A stretch of DNA of 64,000 bases from Phycisphaerales bacterium (GTDB lineage Bacteria > Planctomycetota > Phycisphaerae > Phycisphaerales > SM1A02): the NCBI GenBank assembly GCA_029242715.1, contig JAQWTL010000020.1, positions 124,001 through 188,000 on the forward strand, given 5' to 3'. The stretch's first letter is position 1, and every line of letters begins with the position of its first letter. The notes under the pieces were generated by a model. It saw only the letters and a program-made list of their open reading frames with translations, was not told where the DNA came from and made no database searches. Positions 9,954 through 17,477 of this stretch are shown here, piece after piece. The position numbers and the translations under genes were made by a program.

Positions 9954-10217
9954 CGAGGAGCTCCTTGGAATGTCTGGAGGCAATCAGCAGATTGGTATTG
10001 GGAAGAGTCTAGGCCCTACAGAGCGGTTGCCCACCCGACCCTTTCTCCACAAGATGGATTTCGTGCCCCATTTAGACCGCAAAAAGCCCCCTATCGGGCC
10101 TCTGCATTGACGTCCCCTTGAAGCGGCCATTACAGTCCTCCAACATCCGACACCAGCGGGGAGTCGGGGATCGCACAGGATTTGATGCAATTTGGATCTA
10201 CTGGAGACCAGAAAACC

Positions 10218-10544
10218 ATGTCACTAATCAAGAACACGCTGATCGCTGCAACAGCAGGCCTCATCGCGGCAACAAGCTCCGCGATGGCAACAACCGAAAT
10301 GACCTACAACCCCTACTACGGTTATGACGCCTATGGCTACAGCGGCTATGGTTACGAAAGTGCCTCGATGTGGGCTGACTACTACCGCAACATCACCGGT
10401 GCCTACTTCGGTTACAACGATCCCACCCTCTACGGTGCCAGCTACTACAACGATGCCTATGCAGGCTACGGTTACATGACACAGTTTTACTACAACCCGT
10501 ATGCAGCTTATGCATACAATCCATACTACTACTTCATTCAGTAG
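10218..10544 (+). CDS. Small secreted Tyr/Gly-rich protein A
   Basis: 108 residues: a signal peptide of about 24 residues (MSLIKNTLIAATAGLIAATS) and a low-complexity mature part in which 26 of about 84 residues are Tyr, mixed with Gly, Ala and Asn. It has a single Arg, no Lys and no Cys, and ends in YNPYYYFIQ. No domain was recognised. The ATG at 10218 has GGAGA upstream; an in-frame TTG at 10182 would bury the signal peptide. A perfect terminator follows, so the gene is probably its own transcription unit. A second Tyr-rich protein with a similar end lies beyond the symporter. A structural role at the cell surface (aggregation or tyrosine cross-linking) is a guess. Confidence 0.75.
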   Translation: MSLIKNTLIAATAGLIAATSSAMATTEMTYNPYYGYDAYGYSGYGYESASMWADYYRNITGAYFGYNDPTLYGASYYNDAYAGYGYMTQFYYNPYAAYAYNPYYYFIQ

Positions 10545-10616
10545 TCTTCCGCCTTCCATGCGGGTCTAGCAATTGCTTGACCCTGAAATGCATGGAGGCC
10601 ATTGCATTTGAGTTTC

Positions 10617-10653
10617 ACGAATCGCCGCACCCTGTGCGGCGATTCGTCTTTTT
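10617..10653 (+). terminator. Rho-independent terminator of Tyr-rich gene A
   Basis: Perfect 14-bp stem (ACGAATCGCCGCAC and its complement), a 3-nt loop CCT, followed by CTTTTT. This is a textbook intrinsic terminator between Tyr-rich gene A and the symporter gene. Confidence 0.9.
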
Positions 10654-10728
10654 GCACATTGAGCGTACCAGCAGTTGGGATCTCAACCCGTTAGGCTAGA
10701 ACGGTCCTGATCTCAACGGGAAAGTCGT

Positions 10729-12432
10729 ATGCCCACCCTGCTCGCCACCATGTCCCTCTCTGCCATCGATGCCATTGTGTTCTTTGGCTTCATGGCCTTC
10801 GTGGTCATCGTGAGCCTGTGGGCCGCCCGCGGCAACCGGACCTCTGAGGACTACTTCCTGGCTGGCCGGAAGTTGACCTGGCCGCTGATCGGCATCTCGC
10901 TGATCGCATCCAACATCTCCTCAGAACATTTCGTTGGCATGACCGGTGGCGCCTACGGCGAACAAGGTCTGGCCATCGCTGCCTGGGAATGGATTGCAGC
11001 CATTGCGCTGGTTCTTGTTGGCTGGTTCCTGCTGCCACGGTTCCTTTCCGCTGGCATCTACACCATTCCCCAGTATCTGGAGTTTCGCTACAACCCAGCG
11101 ACGCGGTCCATCATGGCCACCTACATGCTGATCATCTACGTGATTGGCCTCTTTGCCATGACGCTCTACGGCGGCGCTGTCGCAATTGATGCCCTGTTTG
11201 ATCTTTCAAATCACTTCGCCGATTGGTTCGGACTGATGCCTACCGCCGAAGTGGTCGAACGAGAAGCCAATGGCGAGATCATTCCGCGTATGGATCAGGC
11301 ATCGTGGTGGGCCACCGTTGCTGGCATCTGGCTCATCGGAATCATCGCCGGCGCGTACACAGCCTGGGGCGGTTTGCCGGCCGTCATCTGGACCGATTTC
11401 ATCCAGGGCATCACGCTGTTGATCGGCGGTACGCTCGTACTCTGGTTTGCCGTCACCAACCTGGGAGAAGGCTCCTTCTTCGATGGTTGGTCAGCGTTCA
11501 CGAATCACAGCCATGAAAAACTCCACCTGATCAAGGACCGTGATCATGAAGCCCTCCCCTGGACAGCATTGCTGGCAGGCATCTGGATTCCCATCATTTT
11601 CTACTGGGGGCTGAATCAGTTCATCACACAAAGAGCGCTTGCTGCAAAGAGTGTTGCCGAAGGCCAACGCGGTGTGATGCTCGCTGCAGCACTCAAACTT
11701 TACCTGCCTCTGATCGTCGTCATTCCGGGCATCATCGCCTGGCAGATGTATGCCGAAGAACGTCCTGATCTTGGAGACAAGGCGTACCCGGTCATGATCG
11801 CCGAGATTCTGCCGGCATGGTTGCGTGGCATCCTGCTGGCCGCACTTGCGGGCGCTGTCATGAGCACCTTCAACTCGGGACTCAATGCGGCCTCAACCAT
11901 CTACACCATTGACGTCCACAAACGATGGTTCCAACCCACCGTTTCTTCAAGAGGCGAGCTCCGGGTCGGTCGAATCGCAACCGTGTTCCTCGTCATCTTC
12001 GGATGCTTGTGGGCACCGGTCATCTCCCAGTTCGATGGCATCTTCCAGTACATCCAGGAAGTCAACCTGTATGTCTCGGCGCCCATCCTGGCGGTGTTCG
12101 TAGTCGGCATGATCGATCCCAGGATGCCACCCATCTCCGCGGTCTGCGGACTGATCTTCGGCCCCGTCATCTATGGATTGTGCCGTGAAGGCGATGCCCT
12201 TGTTTCACAGGAATGGATGGCAGAATTCAACTCGTGGTCATTCCTGCATCATGGTCTGATCGTATTCATATCAGTCGCCGTGATCATGTGGATCCTGAGA
12301 TTGGCAGCACCGCTTCCAGAAAGACGCGCCATGCCTCGCAGCCAACTGGATACGCGAACGCCAACCGATGTCTGGGTCTGTGGCTCGCTGGTCATCCTGA
12401 TCACGGTCGGCCTGTACCTGTGGCTGGCCTGA
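10729..12432 (+). CDS. Sodium:solute symporter (SSS family)
   Basis: 567 residues with about 13-14 hydrophobic helices, typical of the SSS/SGLT fold. The early NRTSEDYFLAGRK segment and the following GISLIASNISSEHFVG helix (with the Na+-site Ser/Asn region) are diagnostic; GIYTIPQYLEFRYN is also characteristic. SGLT-type sugar transport is the closest impression, but myo-inositol or other substrates cannot be excluded. The protein acts in the inner membrane with Na+ as coupling ion. The gene sits alone between two Tyr-rich secreted protein genes and is separated from the first by a terminator, so it should have its own promoter within the 75 bp upstream. Confidence 0.9.
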   Translation: MPTLLATMSLSAIDAIVFFGFMAFVVIVSLWAARGNRTSEDYFLAGRKLTWPLIGISLIASNISSEHFVGMTGGAYGEQGLAIAAWEWIAAIALVLVGWFLLPRFLSAGIYTIPQYLEFRYNPATRSIMATYMLIIYVIGLFAMTLYGGAVAIDALFDLSNHFADWFGLMPTAEVVEREANGEIIPRMDQASWWATVAGIWLIGIIAGAYTAWGGLPAVIWTDFIQGITLLIGGTLVLWFAVTNLGEGSFFDGWSAFTNHSHEKLHLIKDRDHEALPWTALLAGIWIPIIFYWGLNQFITQRALAAKSVAEGQRGVMLAAALKLYLPLIVVIPGIIAWQMYAEERPDLGDKAYPVMIAEILPAWLRGILLAALAGAVMSTFNSGLNAASTIYTIDVHKRWFQPTVSSRGELRVGRIATVFLVIFGCLWAPVISQFDGIFQYIQEVNLYVSAPILAVFVVGMIDPRMPPISAVCGLIFGPVIYGLCREGDALVSQEWMAEFNSWSFLHHGLIVFISVAVIMWILRLAAPLPERRAMPRSQLDTRTPTDVWVCGSLVILITVGLYLWLA

Positions 12433-12550
12433 CGCGGCCCAATCGCCTCCCTGACGCCAAGGAGTTCACTGGAAAATGGATCCCAGTACTATCAAACAGT
12501 CAACTTGTTTTTGAACTCTGAAGATTGAACCTTAAGAATCGGGACTACAC

Positions 12551-12946
12551 ATGAAACAAATCACTTTGAAATCCGTTTTCACAATCGCACTCATGATGTT
12601 TGCTGGCATCTCGTTCCTGAGCAGCTCGGCATTTGCACAATCATCTCCATGGGTCACGACGACTGCCAGCCCGTACACCAATCCCTACGCAACCGCGTCA
12701 TACCCGGCGAGCAGTTACACCTCCGATTACAACTACTATTACAACACGCTCTACAGCCCATATGAGAACCTGTACAACAGCTACATAGGCGACGGCAACT
12801 TCAATAGCGTGTACAACGCACTCTTCCCGGGCTACTTCAACATGTACTACAGCATGCCTACAACGCCCATGTATCTGCCCTTCACATACTCGCCGTATGG
12901 CTATGGCAGTTACTACTCCAGCTACAACCCCTATTACTACTATTGA
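12551..12946 (+). CDS. Small secreted Tyr-rich protein B
   Basis: 131 residues. The signal peptide (about 30 residues) ends in SSSAFA, followed by a mature chain of about 102 residues with 27 Tyr plus Ser, Pro, Asn and Thr. The mature part has no Lys, Arg or Cys and ends in SYNPYYYY. Composition, small size, secretion and C-terminal motif match Tyr-rich protein A, although overall alignment is loose. A TTGAAC-N8-TTGAAC direct repeat lies about 35-55 nt upstream and might be regulatory. A strong terminator follows. No known family was recognised; a surface or matrix structural role is only a hypothesis. Confidence 0.75.
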   Translation: MKQITLKSVFTIALMMFAGISFLSSSAFAQSSPWVTTTASPYTNPYATASYPASSYTSDYNYYYNTLYSPYENLYNSYIGDGNFNSVYNALFPGYFNMYYSMPTTPMYLPFTYSPYGYGSYYSSYNPYYYY

Positions 12947-12998
12947 AGCACTGTAGACTGCCTATTGTCCAACGAGACAATTTTACAAACAAAGCATG

Positions 12999-13037
12999 AA
13001 ACCCTGCTTTGGCAAGACATGCCGAAGCAGGGTTTTT
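12999..13037 (+). terminator. Rho-independent terminator of Tyr-rich gene B
   Basis: AAACCCTGCTT pairs with AAGCAGGGTTT, and the stem continues through one T-G wobble into GGCA/TGCC around a 5-nt loop. The stem is followed by TT. It also serves as a barrier to transcription reaching the convergent SDR gene. Confidence 0.85.
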
Positions 13038-13056
13038 GAATGAGCCGAATCGATTG

Positions 13057-13824
13057 TCAATGCGTCGTCACGCCACCGTTGACATGGATGTTCTGACCTG
13101 TAACAAAATTTGAAGTGTTACTCGCCAGAAAGGTCACGGCGCCAGCCAAGTCTTCCGGCAGCCCCATGCGCGCCATCGGCACCACGGAACGATAGGCCTC
13201 AAGTTGATCGGGATGCGCATCAGCATGGCGTTCAACCGGAATCCAGCCCGGCGAGATCATGTTCACCGTGATCCCATGAGGCGCCAGTTCGGTGGCCATG
13301 CTTCGCGTCCAGCCATTCTGCGCACCCTTGGCTGCCACATATGGGCTGAAATTACCTGCGCCTCTTGCCAGGACCTCCGAACCGATGTTGATGATTCGAC
13401 CCCACCTCTGAGCTTTCATGTGAGGCAGGAGACGACGAGCCAACAAGTACGGGCTTTTCAGGAAGAAGTCGATCATCTGCTGATGAAAATCCCAGTCGTA
13501 TTCCTCAATGGACCGCTGCGGCTGATCAGGTGTTGCGTTGACGACAAGAATGTCGATTCCACCCAGTGCTGATTCAACCTCGGTCACCATTCGATCAACT
13601 TCACCTTCATCAATGACCGAGGCACAAGACAACATGCCTTGATGACCTGCCGCCTGTAAATCGGCAAAACAGGCCTCGGCACGCTGCTGGTTGTTTGCGT
13701 AGTTGAGAACCACCCTGGCACCATGACGAGCCAGAGCAAATGCCATGGACCGACCCAGACCCGTGGTGCTTCCAGTCACCAGCGCCGTACGACCCGTCAG
13801 ATCAAACTCACTGGCCACACTCAT
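13057..13824 (-). CDS. SDR-family NAD(P)-dependent oxidoreductase
   Basis: 255 residues, a classical short-chain dehydrogenase/reductase. The Rossmann motif TGSTTGLG is near residue 16, the catalytic Ser is in INIGSEVL, and the catalytic YxxxK appears as YVAAK. ITVNMISPGWI and the terminal GQNIHVNGG are also typical. The canonical NNAG is changed to VNATP. FabG-like and glucose-1-dehydrogenase-like SDRs look alike, so the substrate is open. The ATG at 13824 shares one base with the stop of the STAS gene upstream (TGATG), which indicates translational coupling and a functional or regulatory link with it. Confidence 0.88.
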   Translation of the reverse strand: MSVASEFDLTGRTALVTGSTTGLGRSMAFALARHGARVVLNYANNQQRAEACFADLQAAGHQGMLSCASVIDEGEVDRMVTEVESALGGIDILVVNATPDQPQRSIEEYDWDFHQQMIDFFLKSPYLLARRLLPHMKAQRWGRIINIGSEVLARGAGNFSPYVAAKGAQNGWTRSMATELAPHGITVNMISPGWIPVERHADAHPDQLEAYRSVVPMARMGLPEDLAGAVTFLASNTSNFVTGQNIHVNGGVTTH

Positions 13825-14219
13825 CACTCGCCTGCCTCTGCAGCTTCACCATCCGTCGGACGGAAGGCCAATCGAGCCTGGCCAAGATCCGGATAGATGC
13901 CGAACATGTGATCAAGCCTGATCAGGCGAAGCGCCTGGGCAACGAATCCCTTGACGCTGCAGAGTTTGACTTCTCCCCCGGCTGCCTTCATGCGTTTGTG
14001 AAGTACCAGAAGTGTTCCCAGCCCGGTACTCGATATGTAATCGAGTTTGGAGCAGTCGATGATCAACTTGTTGAAGCCATTTCGGACCATGGACTCCACA
14101 TCATCAGAAAAAGCCCTGGCGTTATCGCGATTGATTCCACCATCAGCCATCAGGATGAACACATCGCGGTCAATCTCGTGGGGTATGAATTCCATGGGAA
14201 CGCGAAGGATACTCGCCAA
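13824..14219 (-). CDS. STAS-domain anti-sigma factor antagonist
   Basis: 131 residues (123 if the in-frame ATG at 14195 is used; the TTG at 14219 has GGAAG 5 nt upstream). A single STAS domain of the SpoIIAA/RsbV type: a beta-rich start, LIIDCSKLDYISSTGLGTL with the phosphorylatable Ser region, then a C-terminal helix. Family members bind and titrate a serine-kinase anti-sigma factor, releasing a sigma factor; the Ser is the phosphorylation site. No kinase or sigma gene is adjacent here. The stop overlaps the SDR start. Confidence 0.85.
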   Translation of the reverse strand: MASILRVPMEFIPHEIDRDVFILMADGGINRDNARAFSDDVESMVRNGFNKLIIDCSKLDYISSTGLGTLLVLHKRMKAAGGEVKLCSVKGFVAQALRLIRLDHMFGIYPDLGQARLAFRPTDGEAAEAGE

Positions 14220-14343
14220 TGGGACTTCCGTGGCCCACCACTAGCTTCAGTGCCCGGTGAGGAGTCTTCAAGCCCTCATCAACCCAGAATCTCTCCACCA
14301 AGTGGATTCTCGCCGGCAGTGAATGATGGAGCCGAGCATGCAA

Positions 14344-15711
14344 TCACCAAACTTTGGGACCGGCAGTCCATGACCATGGCATTGGGTCCGAGCCTTCCTG
14401 CCCGGCAATGCCATACCGGCCATGAAGCCACGGCCCTGTTCGAGAAAAGGTGAATTCAAATGGACCACTTGTACCACCCGAAGACCAGGTTCCCATCAAT
14501 GTCCGACCTTTGAGAACACCCTTGAGTGTGCCACCAGGTCCACCAAAGGTTCCGCTTACCTTGTCACCATCAATTGACATCTCGATGACACCACGGCTGC
14601 TCCACCATGGTGATTCAATGCCCAACTCGGAAACTGGTTCCAGTTTGAAGTCGAGTTCATCCAACCATACCTGCTTTCCAATGACCTCCCGGCCTTCCAC
14701 ATCATGGATACCAAGCCGCAACAGCGGCCCTCGATCGAATTGGGTCCAGTCGATATCGATTGTTCCGAAATTGGCTCCGAGGTAAGGAGACAGAATCCGG
14801 TTTCGATTTGGACCAATCCCCTTCCACACCTCGGTCAGGCCACTGGAAGTCAGGTCGTAGAGGGGATACATGTCGGGTTCTTCAATGCGTGAAAGTTCCG
14901 CCCAGTGCGTATCACCACTGATGAAAAGAACGCCCCCCGCCCTTGTAGTTCGAATCAGATCAATCAATCTTTGACGTTCATGTGGCATGTTTGCCCAAGC
15001 TTCCCATCCGTTGAATTCGGGCAGCAACTGCGTACTCATGCCAAATACCCGAAGCTCCGCAGGAACCTTCAACTGAGCCTCCAGCCATTTCCACTGATCT
15101 TCTCCGAGCATTGTTGATTCGGAATCCTGGCGAGGCTCATAAGGACCGATGAAACCGTCCTCCATGGCCTGGGAAATCTCGCGCTTTGCAAGCGGTGTCC
15201 GGAATGTACGGACATCCAGCATGATGAACTGGACCTTTCTGCCAGGTGGGCCCACGAGATAGGACGTGTAAATGCCGGGGTGCTTTCGGCGCTCAGAGTC
15301 AGCTGGCTCTTCAAAGAAGTCCAGGAACACTTCCTTGGACTCCGCCTTCTTCGGATACTCAAACCCGGCATCGTTGGCGCCGTAATCATGATCATCCCAG
15401 GTCCCGATGACCGGAGTGCCTGACCTCATGTCCTTGAAGCCGGGTTTGGCAGCCAATTCCGCATACTTTGAAGCCAGAACTTCCATGTCCTCGGTGTCTC
15501 CGTACACGTTGTCACCAAGAAACACGAATACATCCGGACTCCAACGGCCAACTGCTGCCCAGATCGGCTGGGGATTTTCGTGATTGGCACAGGACCCAAA
15601 CGCGATTCTGGTCACGGGTTCTTCCTTGAAGTCCACTTCATCAAGAGGAATGGCCATGACCTGGGTGACAATCACAGCCAGGAACACTGCGCATAAACGA
15701 ATGAAAGGCAT
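14344..15711 (-). CDS. PhoD-like alkaline phosphatase/phosphodiesterase, secreted
   Basis: 455 residues with signal peptide (MPFIRLCAVFLAVIVTQ). The metallophosphatase motifs are clear: RIAFGSCANHENPQ, FVFLGDNVYGDT, GTWDDHDYGAND, then FISGDTHWAEL. These are the metal-binding residues of PhoD-type enzymes that release phosphate from phosphodiesters or monoesters in the periplasm. A C-terminal stretch of about 100 residues is beta-rich and of unknown role. The ATG at 15711 has GGAG 7 nt upstream; 25 further codons are open before it but lack a signal-like profile. No pho box was recognised. Confidence 0.87.
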   Translation of the reverse strand: MPFIRLCAVFLAVIVTQVMAIPLDEVDFKEEPVTRIAFGSCANHENPQPIWAAVGRWSPDVFVFLGDNVYGDTEDMEVLASKYAELAAKPGFKDMRSGTPVIGTWDDHDYGANDAGFEYPKKAESKEVFLDFFEEPADSERRKHPGIYTSYLVGPPGRKVQFIMLDVRTFRTPLAKREISQAMEDGFIGPYEPRQDSESTMLGEDQWKWLEAQLKVPAELRVFGMSTQLLPEFNGWEAWANMPHERQRLIDLIRTTRAGGVLFISGDTHWAELSRIEEPDMYPLYDLTSSGLTEVWKGIGPNRNRILSPYLGANFGTIDIDWTQFDRGPLLRLGIHDVEGREVIGKQVWLDELDFKLEPVSELGIESPWWSSRGVIEMSIDGDKVSGTFGGPGGTLKGVLKGRTLMGTWSSGGTSGPFEFTFSRTGPWLHGRYGIAGQEGSDPMPWSWTAGPKVW

Positions 15712-15988
15712 CAGATTCTCCAGCGAGTCCAATAGTTCATACCCAGGCCCTGGGCCTGACCAAATCCCGACCTGGAGCCGGAACACCGATAATAGGCTTC
15801 TTGAGGAGCCTCTGAAATCAGCCGCGAAACTCCAGTGAGGCCTCTTGGGAGTGCATTGTGGATGAAATCTTACCCATCAATCCGCTATACCCTGTCCGCA
15901 ACTTGGCTCCGGCTGATACGGGGCTATGTTGAAGGATGAGGAAGTGATCACCGACCTGGAAAACCGGTGATTGGGAAGGTAATTCAGA

Positions 15989-16066
15989 ATGCGATTTGAA
16001 CGTTGGGCGCGTCGCGCCGTGGCAGCCGTATCGGCCATTGTCATTGTTGTAATGGCCAACCTCTGA
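15989..16066 (+). CDS. Possible 25-residue membrane peptide
   Basis: A 26-codon frame beginning ATG CGA TTT with GGAAGG 9 nt upstream. It encodes an Arg-rich start (MRFERWARR) and a single hydrophobic helix (VAAVSAIVIVVMANL), then TGA. It could be a real single-pass micropeptide or the remaining signal peptide of a deleted secreted protein. An inverted repeat (ATCACCG ... CGGTGAT) lies about 30 nt upstream. It sits in a 590-bp stretch otherwise without intact genes. Evidence is the SD spacing and composition only. Confidence 0.35.
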   Translation: MRFERWARRAVAAVSAIVIVVMANL

Positions 16067-16080
16067 AGCAAACGACCTGT

Positions 16081-16256
16081 TCAGGTCCAGTAGCTCATCA
16101 GCAGCAGGATGTCGTTGACACCGACAATGCCATCATTGTCGAAGTCTGCGGGACACTCTCCATCAGGACAGACTCCCCAGGCCTCCAGCATCAACAACAC
16201 ATCCGTAACTGAAACAGCCCCATCGCCGTTGACATCCCCAAATCCTGCGATTCAAA
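16081..16256 (-). pseudogene. Headless dockerin-like domain remnant
   Basis: Reading leftwards there is an open stretch encoding a paired EF-hand module: GDVNGDGAVSVTDVLLMLEAWG, with a second half DFDNDGIVGVNDILLLM and a terminal SYWT stop. It matches the C-terminal dockerin-like modules of the GACC and YHYH proteins. An in-frame TGA precedes it at about 16259 and no start codon is available, so it is best read as the last exon-like scrap of a deleted secreted protein. It is out of frame with the VOC gene that ends at 16301. Confidence 0.6.
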
Positions 16257-16300
16257 GAAGATGATCCCTCGACGAGCTCCGCGGTAGCCTTGAAACCTTC

Positions 16301-16756
16301 TCAGATGGGTCGCCCGGACCAATCGGAACTCTTCAGTTCCACGACGTGCCCGTCGGGATCATTGAAAAACAGACTCCAGCCACCTGTAGACCAATCCACT
16401 TCACCTGAAAGCGCGACTCCGAATCTTGCCAGTCGATTCCGCCAGACTTCCCTGCTGTCCTCCGGAACTCCAAAGGCAACATGGAGCGGCCCGCGACCAT
16501 CATGAGCTGGTATGAGGCCCCCTCGGATTTCGATGGGCTTAACTGATCCACCGCGAAGGCAGATCAGAAGCACCTGACGCGGGCCGGCCCACATCGCGGT
16601 AAGCCGTTTGCCTGGCTCGTTGTCCGCACACGGAAAACCCAGAACATTCCCATAGAACGATAGAGATCGATTCATGTCATCGACATAGATCGAGGTCTCG
16701 ATGACACCGACAACCTCGTGTCCCGTGTCTTGCGATTTGTCTTCAGATTCGTTCAA
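16301..16756 (-). CDS. VOC-superfamily (glyoxalase/dioxygenase-like) protein
   Basis: 151 residues with the paired beta-alpha-beta-beta-beta modules of the vicinal oxygen chelate fold. The opening IETSIYVDDMNRSLSFYGNVLGF and the ending FFNDPDGHVVELKSSDW (metal-ligand Glu) are typical. The role could be glyoxalase-like, dioxygenase-like or fosfomycin-resistance-like; the sequence alone does not decide. Translation appears to start at TTG (16756), which overlaps the TGA of the upstream YSC84-like gene (TTGA); no better start is available before the first strand. Coupling suggests the two are co-transcribed. Confidence 0.8.
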   Translation of the reverse strand: MNESEDKSQDTGHEVVGVIETSIYVDDMNRSLSFYGNVLGFPCADNEPGKRLTAMWAGPRQVLLICLRGGSVKPIEIRGGLIPAHDGRGPLHVAFGVPEDSREVWRNRLARFGVALSGEVDWSTGGWSLFFNDPDGHVVELKSSDWSGRPI

Positions 16757-17304
16757 CGGCCAGCTTCATATTGGTACTGCTGGCCACCAACCGCTGCCGT
16801 AACAGCGAACCCGCGGGTGTCCATGGTGAAGATCATCACACCATCGCTGTAATTAAGCGTATTGGTTCCACCTTCCTTGGGACCAGCCCAGGAGGCATTT
16901 GCTGATGCAGCAAACTGATTGCTTCTGAACTTGTCGAAAGCCCACCGATTCTCAAAGAACAGGACCTCTGACCAGGACATTCCGCCAAGTTGCGCCCCCA
17001 AGGTGCCCTGCGTGACATCCGCGTAGCCTGTCATCATGCCATCACGAAAAGCTACGCCACGTCCATAGGCACCTGCAATGCCTGCACCACCCTTGGTGAT
17101 CTTTGGAAAAACGACGTAGGCATATGCATTGTCGAAGAAGGTGTTGGTCCGAGGATCCATGTCCCGAAAAGTACCAATAGCGGCCTCGGCATCGGCAACC
17201 AGATTGTCACGCGCCTCAGGAGTATCCGGTGTGGCGGAACACCCTGCTCCGAATAGAACCAGTCCAAGAAAGCCAGTTGCGACAAGAGCAAGCAATCGAA
17301 TCAT
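16753..17304 (-). CDS. YSC84-like lipid-binding lipoprotein
   Basis: 183 residues. The signal peptide ends in LFGAGC, a lipobox. The remainder resembles the Ysc84 (SYLF) domain: NAYAYVVFPKITKGGAGIAGAYGRGV, then GTLGAQLGGMSWSEVLFF and a C-terminal TRGFAVTAAVGGQQY. Bacterial members are periplasmic or membrane-associated with proposed lipid binding; their role is poorly defined. The ATG at 17304 has GAGG 9 nt upstream and is preferred to a GTG at 17319. The downstream VOC gene overlaps by 4 nt. Confidence 0.82.
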   Translation of the reverse strand: MIRLLALVATGFLGLVLFGAGCSATPDTPEARDNLVADAEAAIGTFRDMDPRTNTFFDNAYAYVVFPKITKGGAGIAGAYGRGVAFRDGMMTGYADVTQGTLGAQLGGMSWSEVLFFENRWAFDKFRSNQFAASANASWAGPKEGGTNTLNYSDGVMIFTMDTRGFAVTAAVGGQQYQYEAGR

Positions 17305-17477
17305 TTCAGTTGTCCTCACGGCTGCAGAATGTAGTACCCGTCATCCCAGATCAATGCATGTAAGCCTCAGACTATCGCACAATCATGGTCATAAGCAAGC
17401 TGTCGAGTAATGCACATGTCGAATTGACACGGCACGCCTTGATTGAAAACAAGGCTGTCCACATCAACCAGAACCGA

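Larger units (their letters stand above)
15712..16300. other. Gene-poor stretch with remnants
   Basis: 589 bp between phoD and the VOC gene. It contains the possible 25-residue peptide on the plus strand and the dockerin remnant on the minus strand. No RNA gene, IS end or target-site duplication was recognised, so the mechanism of decay is unclear. Confidence 0.5.

Noticed and set aside
10224-10559. Minus-strand Val-rich frame
   Set aside because: Complement of Tyr codons of Tyr-rich gene A; the plus strand has signal peptide, SD and terminator.
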